From positions 36,396,326 to 36,460,325 of the forward strand of contig OX246746.1 of NCBI GenBank assembly GCA_945910005.1: a stretch of DNA of 64,000 nucleotides, in the 5' to 3' direction. This document shows, in pieces, positions 58,175 through 64,000 of this stretch (positions are counted from its first letter, which is position 1; each line of letters opens with the position of its first letter). The stretch comes from Isoperla grammatica. Its lineage: Eukaryota > Arthropoda > Insecta > Plecoptera > Perlodidae. A program made the position numbers and the translations under genes. The notes under the pieces were generated by a model. That model had not been told where the DNA came from. It did no database searches and saw only the letters and a program-made list of their open reading frames with translations.

Positions 58175-58720
58175 GGTAATTATTATTGTTGTTATTAGCC
58201 TATTATTTAGGCCTCGCTGTTTATTAAACATGTATTTATTTCATTCAATATTAGCCTAGCCTAGATGATAAGCCTAGTTATCTCACACTCTTTCTTTGGA
58301 GAAGGGATATTTGTACCATGTAGGCCTAGGCCTAGGTAGCCTAGGCCTAGGAACCATGTGAAATAAAGAAGGAAAGTTTTCAAATTTATGTAGCCTACTA
58401 GGCTAACTGGAGTCCCTAGACAGGACTCCTAAAAGCACAGCTTAGGCCTACGATGCAATTTTACTGCCATATTTTTGGACGACCATTTGACATTTGAGGC
58501 AAGCCTACCCTAGGCTGGCCTAGGCCTAAGCATTAGCCTCCTTACACACTTCGATTACCGTACCAACACATGGTCTGGCTGGGATTCTAGTCCTAGCCTC
58601 GCCAGCTTGTTTGTTGACATAACTATTCTTAGTTCAATGCTGTGAAGGAAAGCCCTGGGGCTTTGAATAGGCCTAGGATTAGGACTAGGCCTATGGTTTG
58701 TGGCTTGACAACCTGAACAC
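58099..58720. repeat. TAGGCCTA-dense stretch with (ATT)n
   Basis: Contains a short (ATT)n at 58121-58170 and many copies of AGGCCTA/TAGGCCTAGG (58105-58115, 58322-58352, 58440-58450, 58515-58530, 58668-58692). Lies about 0.7-1.2 kb upstream of the PGAP2 start codon. Confidence 0.7.
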
Positions 58721-59358
58721 GTTTCAAATATCTTTCCTTTATATTACGTAGGAGTTTCATAAGTTATCAAGTAAATACCAGTTTTGTAACACAAATAATT
58801 GCCTACCGACTTACATGCTTCTTTTGATAGCGCGACAGTCCCTCACAGCCAGAAATCCTTATAAAAGGAATCTCAACCTCCCCACGAACGTTTCTACAGC
58901 GACATTTTTCTTTTTCCACCAGTCATACCCACAAATCATTGCGAGAGCGCACTGCCAACTCTATAAATTAGTAATTCAGCTCTTTGTTATACTCTTTCAT
59001 TATGTGTGAGTTAGTAACACTGATTACAATGTTTTGAACTCTCTCTCTCTCTCTCTCTGTCTCTCTCTTGGATGACATCTAGTCTAGTTGATTGTACGCC
59101 CACCTTTTCTAACATGGGTGCATTTAGGCCTAGTGTTGATTTTGCTTATGTTTTCGTTATAAATAGGGCAATGTTTAGGCATAGGAAGTAGTGAAAGTGT
59201 GGGTGACTTTGAGAAGGCTGGATGGAATAGTCTCATATTTTCAATAACATTGTCTCAGCATAACCTTACCCGTAACAAGGCTAGGCCTGAGCCTAAACAA
59301 CGAAATCCACTAGGTCTTATTTGTATTTGTTGATAAATAAGCTTTAGGCTAGCCTATA
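58721..59358. other. PGAP2 upstream region
   Basis: Presumed promoter and 5'UTR. A (CT)n tract lies at 59038-59068. An in-frame TAG lies four codons before the PGAP2 ATG. Confidence 0.4.
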
Positions 59359-60010
59359 ATGTCTGGGGTGTCGTTTAACAATATAGAATCTTTACCTCTC
59401 TTTCACAGAACTAAAGGGTTTACTTTACGTATTCCCTTTGGTAAACTTGCGTGGACCACCGTTTCTCTCCCTCTATGTAGTTTCATATTCTGTGTCATTT
59501 GGTCAATTTTATTTCATTTCGAAAGATCTACATATACTCACTGTGAAGTGCCAAATTTCCTTCCGTCCATCTCTGCAGCAATTGGGTTGTATTCACCACA
59601 GCGGCATGTATGGCGAACAGCAATTGCGATCCATGCTGGACCTAGATTGTTCGTTGCTAGAATGTACTACAAATATTACCAAGAAGTACTTTTTCCATGG
59701 ATTCATTTCATGGCAGCTTTAGCTTGTTTACTTAATGTAGTAGAAAATTTAGCTCTTATTGGTCTAACTTTCATTTCATCTGCTGATAATTATAATGCTC
59801 ATGAGAAGTGCTTTGTGATGTTCATGATAACATCTGAATTATACATGATGCTGACTTGTTATCTTCTAAAAAGTATGCGACGCAATCCGCCAAGCAACGT
59901 TGAGGGCAAATCGTTTCGAGTGAAATGTCAACTATTAGCTATCAATGTTGGCTCTTTTGCTCTGGCAGGATACTTCTTCATCAGACACAACTCATATTGT
60001 GAACCAGGCG
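59359..60010 (+). CDS. PGAP2: PGAP2 coding exon 1
   Basis: ATG at 59359; 217 codons plus one base, ending CCAGGCG before donor GTAACA at 60011. Covers the N-terminus to CEPG, including most of the membrane domain. Human PGAP2 continues here with V-Y-T, which fits the phase-1 join. Confidence 0.94.
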
Positions 60011-62893
60011 GTAACAATACTTCATTTTATTCAGCCTAAGCATGTATTTGGTATACTTGCTTTGTCACTAAATGAATGTTGTGTTTTTGTGGTTGTGGTT
60101 GAGGAAAGGAGAAAGAAGACCAACAGCAAAGATAGTAAGATATACCCTGTCGGGTGACCAACAGCTTACCTGAACGTGGTGGATAGCTGCGTGAAGTTCA
60201 TAATACATATTGCATATATATATATACATTATAACAGAAAAATGTCAAACGTTTCGGCCTACCATGGTGTCGGTGACCATGGCCTTGGTTACCGACCGAG
60301 AGAGGAGTGACTGATGAATGTTCGTTCTGTAAATTTTGTTTATAAAGACTAGCTTCCAGAATCCAGCCGTAGATGTACAAAAGATTATTTAATGTGGAAT
60401 TGATAGGTTCATTTAATTTTCCTATACTAAATTACACTTAGTGTAGGCTTGAATTTACAAAAAGCCGTTATATCTCGCAGTGTAGTTAGTGTAAGTTGCT
60501 GCGTTTTATCTTCTCAGTGTTAGTGTAAAGTGTAGCACTTTTTACAACTGCTCTGGAGGTCATGTAGAGTGTAGTGTGTAATGAATGAAAGGGTGCCAAA
60601 CTTGTGTTAGTTCAAGACAAGGAGATCATTAATCATGAAAAACACATTTTATTGATAGTAAAACCATGGCACTTACATAATAACTTTCTTACTATTATGT
60701 ATTTAAAACATAATAATAATAATGTAATAATATATGCGATATAGGATAGATTCTCATGTGTTAAAGGTCACCAAGTGTTAAAATAACGAGTTTTAATTTT
60801 AGCTTGCTAACTTGACTCGCTAGGAAGTTGAACAAGTTGTACATTTTTCGAGCTCGCGCGAGCTCTTTCAACCATGTAGTATCGGGCTGCTGGCGAATTC
60901 CATGTTATCAAGTGCACTACTCGTAGCCAGAAGCTTGTGCGAGTTTCAGTCAAGTAATGCGGCGGTTACACTCATCTTACACTACATGAAATAGGATAAT
61001 CCAATAAACCTATTAACATGTTAAGAAAGTGCAAAACTTTGCATGAGTTGATGTTTTCTCTATCTCCTTTTCTCATCATTAATAGACTATTTACTAAAAA
61101 TGAAGATAATTTTTTTAACTTATACTTCTCAAACTTTTCAAAGTTTGTTTAGTAGGCCTACACAACTGGTAAGGTTTTTATCTTTCATATAGCAAGTTAC
61201 CTGTGTGGGGAGTATTACTTTATGTTGTTTTGTCTATTCTTTTTTACTCTGTGCATGAAATTTTCGTCTGATACATATATAATATATTACTGCAAGCTGT
61301 AGCTTAGTTTCTTTCAATGCCCTGCATTCTGACCAATGTATGTGTCCCCTCTTAAAGGGATAGTCAGGTGAAAAACTAAAAAAACACCTATGAGTCATAA
61401 GTGCATGAAATTCAGTTATGTGTAAAATAAAATTGATATAGGTTGCTTCAATGCAAGAAAAAAAAATAGTGAACATTTAGCTATTCTACAAGATTCACTT
61501 CGTCAGCTCTGCTGTATTTTTCTTCTAAAGCGTAGTACAGCCGTATCGGTTCTGAGATAGACCTTCCCGATAGACAGGGCACTCATTGTGTTATACGAGA
61601 CCAGCCACAACACTCGGCGACTGCAGACAGTGCCGCTCAAAACAGATTGCAACTTTTCTACACATCAAGTCACAAGAAAATTAATTGCAGGGCATTTTGT
61701 AGAAGTACACGTTCGTACTAAGAAGCATGTTATCGGTAGAGAAACGATGCACATTAAAACCCCTCATCGATTTTTGATTAGTCCCCTATTTTAGCGGTGG
61801 TTTTACCATCTTGAGGCAACATTTTTTGTAGATGGGAATTAAGTTACCATTTAACAAAGGTTGCTCGGTGCTACTTGGAAGTAACAAGCCAAAAAATCGC
61901 GTTTTCTTTAATTTTTTAACCCCTTGCTTTTAAAGTATCCATAGTATCTTTTAGTCATGTTTTCCATATTTTAGGGTGGGCATATACTAATGATAGTTTT
62001 TTAGTTTTTCACCTGACAAACCCTTTAACATTCATATTTCCTATCTGCACATCTTCAGAGTGCCTTTTACCTAGGGTCACCAGACATCCCGAAAAATGTG
62101 GGACAGCCCGAAATGGGCAAATTCACGATGTTCTTTGATTTGTGTTTAAAAAATTACAAATTTCAACCAGAAAAAACAAAAACCCAATTTTACGTGAAGA
62201 GAAGTGGTCAGTGGAAAATTTGTAATTCTGGACGCTTAACCTAAAATACACGAGTCAAGAGTTTTATAACAGCTTTTCTCTTTCCTGAAGAAATATGCTA
62301 AAAAAAAGAGTAAGAAAACTCTGAAAATATGTTTAATTGTGATGTGATGAGTGAATAATTGAAGTTGTATAGAGTTCTATAAAGTTGTTTTTCAAAATAT
62401 TTGAAGAGTTTTTTTGCTTTGATATTCTTAATATTTAATGATTATTAGGCTACTAAGAATGACAAAAAGTATGTTTTTCACTGAACGTTTACACCTCCTC
62501 CACCAGCGTACACGCTTAATGCTACAAGAAGTACAATAAACAACTCTGTTCATAGTTTGTAGCCTGCCCTGGTGTACATGACTTTTAGCTTTAATGCAAT
62601 CAGTTGAACTCTGCTTCCTAGTTAAATGGTACGGTACTCACAATTCACTCAAATTAGCAACTCAGGAGCTTAAAAACAAATACAAACATTGACTTTAAAT
62701 TACAGTTTTATGTATATTCATTCATCCCTTCGCTCGATTTTAATGAATTGTTTTTCTTATTTCAGTGTACTCGTTATTCTCTCTTTGTGAATACGTGGTA
62801 GTTTTGACAAACATGGGGTTCCATATGACAGCATCCTGGGATTTCCATGGCCGGGAGCTTCTGGTCGGTCCTAACCAATTTCGCTTCAGCTGA
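59359..62893 (+). CDS. PGAP2: Post-GPI-attachment protein 2 (PGAP2/FRAG1), 2 exons
   Basis: PGAP2 is a multi-pass Golgi/ER membrane protein needed for fatty-acid remodelling of GPI anchors. Exons 59359-60010 and 62766-62893 join in phase 1 (codon G|TG, valine), giving 259 aa against about 254 I recall for human. Visible: hydrophobic segment 29-52 ending in WSILFHF; THCEVPNFLPSISAAIG (about 60-76); QRHVWR; NVVENLALIGLTFISS (about 126-141); two further hydrophobic spans at about 150-171 and 189-208; IRHNSYCEPG at the junction; exon 2 starts VYSLFSLCEYVVVLTNMGFH, then MTASWDFHGREL. The ATG has an upstream in-frame stop. Reading through the donor gives only eight extra residues before a stop, so splicing is needed for the last membrane segment. 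The 2755-bp intron carries a TTAA element. Confidence 0.94.
60011..61351. other. PGAP2 intron, 5' part
   Basis: No gene. ACCATGG/GGCCTTGGT short inverted words occur at about 60260-60300. Otherwise AT-rich with nothing recognised. Confidence 0.4.
61356..62024. mobile_element. TTAA-flanked TIR element (piggyBac-like MITE), 669 bp
   Basis: Inverted ends AGGGATAGTCAGGTGAAAAA and, reversed, AGGGTTTGTCAGGTGAAAAA, both running on through CTAAAAAA (about 28 bp). TTAA occurs at 61352-61355 and 62025-62028. A TTAA target is diagnostic of piggyBac-type transposition; no transposase remains. Lies wholly within the PGAP2 intron. Confidence 0.87.
62029..62765. other. PGAP2 intron, 3' part
   Basis: Starts with a one-sided hAT-like end at about 62073 (TAGGGTCACCAGACATCCCG). 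The intron ends with a T-rich tract and TTATTTCAG. Confidence 0.4.
62766..62893 (+). CDS. PGAP2: PGAP2 coding exon 2 (C-terminus)
   Basis: Acceptor TTCTTATTTCAG ends at 62765. The exon completes a valine codon, then reads YSLFSLCEYVVVLTNMGFH and MTASWDFHGRELLVGP, with TGA at 62891-62893. This matches the last membrane segment and the MTAWWDF motif of known PGAP2 proteins. Confidence 0.92.
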
Positions 62894-63327
62894 CGAAGTT
62901 GTGGGACGGGTTTACACGTCCAATAACATATTGGGTCCATCACAGCATACCACATTCCCTGCCCAGCCGTCACAGATACACGGCTATCTTCTTACGAACA
63001 ATACAATTACACAGTGAGTGACCATGAAGTGTTGGGCACACAAGTATGAATTGTTCAGCTAGATTGTTTCTTTGTTTGGTGAGAAAATCTTAAATTAGTA
63101 ATTACAGCATACTCAGTGAATGCTTTTGTATTAGTTTTATAAACACGCTCATGAATGATTGTAGGCCTACAAGGAGAGTTAAATTTGCCACTATGTACTT
63201 GAAATTAAAAAATAAGATGCATGTTTAAAATTCGGATACAAGTTCTTAGAGTTTGATTTGGTAAAATGTTTATTATTAATGATCTATTTTCCATGAATTA
63301 AAAAAAATATAGCATTAGAGCCTATTA
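62894..63327. other. PGAP2 downstream region / probable 3'UTR
   Basis: AT-rich. No canonical AATAAA was placed with confidence. No other gene. Confidence 0.35.
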
Positions 63328-64000
63328 AGGTCCGCGCACACTATCCGAACCGAACCGCTCCGAACAGAAGAGAAATTTTCCGATCGAATTAAATACATGT
63401 ATTTCAATGCGAGCTCGTACACTTGTCGGAACCGAAGCGGCCGGACGGCCGGACGGCTGTTCTCGATCGAGAACCCCATCGGAAGACTTCCGTTCGGCGC
63501 GCTTCGGTTCCGACAAATGTGCGACCCCTAACGGCACTTCCGATGCCCTTCGTGTACGTTCGACATAGTTCGGGGCAGTTCGGCGTTCCACCCTCGCAGT
63601 TAGTGCATGCAAGGTGTACGATAAACCGGGTATTTTCCTTTTCTATCTCGAGGGCCAATAGTCGACGCAGTTCAAAACAAAATTCCAGACCCGTACAGAA
63701 ATAAGCAAAAAACTTATTCCTGTCTTCAAGTAAATCGGAGAAGAGATGGTGGAACTCTCCAAAAACTTCACGCTTTTGGTTGATGTCGTGTACCCAAACT
63801 TTTCTCTTCTGTCTTTTTTCCTCCTCCTCTTCATTAACCAAAAGACATACGCCTAACATAATAATGTCTTCATCACTACTGCTCGAATCCATGACTAAAA
63901 AAAAGCACGCGCGCGCGTTGGTGCGCGCGCAACTAGCAGACGTCTGTGACAAATGTGCGCTGAACCATCCGCCGTCGGCCGACGACGGGGCGGATAGGTG
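63328..64000 (-). mobile_element. Internally deleted PIF/Harbinger transposon, cut by window edge
   Basis: The left terminal repeat begins AGGTCCGCGCACACTATCCG after TTA, the usual 3-bp Harbinger target. The window's last bases, CGGATAGGTG, look like the start of the matching right terminal repeat, so only about 10 bp appear to be missing. Subterminal regions are full of CCGAAC/GTTCGG words. The only coding matter is the transposase N-terminus (63623-63892); the catalytic part is gone. Confidence 0.8.
63623..63892 (-). pseudogene. Harbinger (HARBI1-like) transposase, N-terminal fragment
   Basis: From ATG at 63892: MDSSSSDEDI, an acidic/basic run, then VWVHDINQKREVFGEFHHLF, DLLEDRNKFFAYF and EIEKENTRF at about residue 90. 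These are the opening blocks of PIF/Harbinger transposases (compare RxxWVHP, GEFH.LFPDLL, KFF.YFRM). After that the frame runs into subterminal repeat sequence, so the DDE nuclease domain was lost by internal deletion. A longer frame opening at 63952 is non-ATG. Confidence 0.85.

Noticed and set aside
62740..62973. 77-codon minus-strand frame near PGAP2 exon 2
   Set aside because: Antisense shadow of the PGAP2 exon.

Overview
ORGANISM AND CHARACTER. The window is AT-rich, repeat-laden nuclear DNA of an invertebrate animal. The basis is three intron-aware metazoan housekeeping genes, tRNA-headed SINEs, several non-LTR retrotransposon (LINE) families, and many short terminal-inverted-repeat (TIR) DNA elements with clean target-site duplications (TSDs). 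The phylum cannot be fixed from the sequence. The acireductone dioxygenase looks closest to my recollection of insect and other invertebrate versions. The palindrome TAGGCCTA is strikingly over-represented, which I associate loosely with some marine invertebrates and arthropods. GENES. (1) ADI1, acireductone dioxygenase of methionine salvage, minus strand: four coding exons at 42611-42489, 37458-37339, 36016-35837 and 28396-28259, all introns phase 0, 186 aa predicted, all four metal ligands present. (2) CAMKMT, calmodulin-lysine N-methyltransferase, minus strand 51667-50768: one uninterrupted, GC-rich exon of 299 aa. (3) PGAP2, a GPI-anchor lipid-remodelling membrane protein, plus strand: two exons, 59359-60010 and 62766-62893, 259 aa predicted. 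They serve unrelated pathways and nothing suggests co-regulation. LAYOUT. 1-28 kb holds no recognised host gene. It carries SINE copies, a degenerate ~330-bp tandem repeat (5.1-6.65 kb), many (ATT)n/(TAAA)n tracts, a hAT element nested in a LINE-like repeat (12.9-13.9 kb), a LINE 3' end with an endonuclease-like C-terminal domain and strong 3'UTR hairpins (17.1-18.06 kb), and a 33-bp tandem repeat (23.9-24.2 kb). 28.2-42.6 kb is ADI1. Its introns contain two pogo-like elements, two hAT elements, and a LINE whose reverse-transcriptase C-terminus has expanded into 22 copies of a 62-bp unit. 43-50.7 kb is intergenic with MITEs, a hAT, a degraded pogo-like copy and an 8-copy 74-bp tandem repeat. 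50.8-51.7 kb is CAMKMT. 52-59 kb is again mobile DNA: two hATs, two TIR elements, two long inverted repeats and a TAGGCCTA-rich stretch just before PGAP2. PGAP2's intron holds a TTAA-flanked element. The right edge (63.33 kb to beyond the window) is an internally deleted PIF/Harbinger transposon that keeps the N-terminal coding part. OVERALL. I see no new enzymatic system. The less ordinary signals are the LINE-derived array inside ADI1, a GC-rich double-hairpin cassette recurring in hAT-like elements, wobble-preserving hairpins in a LINE 3'UTR, a 34-bp perfect palindrome inside a hAT, long G/C homopolymers, and the TAGGCCTA excess. Gene calls rest on remembered family sequences and visible splice sites; no searches were run.
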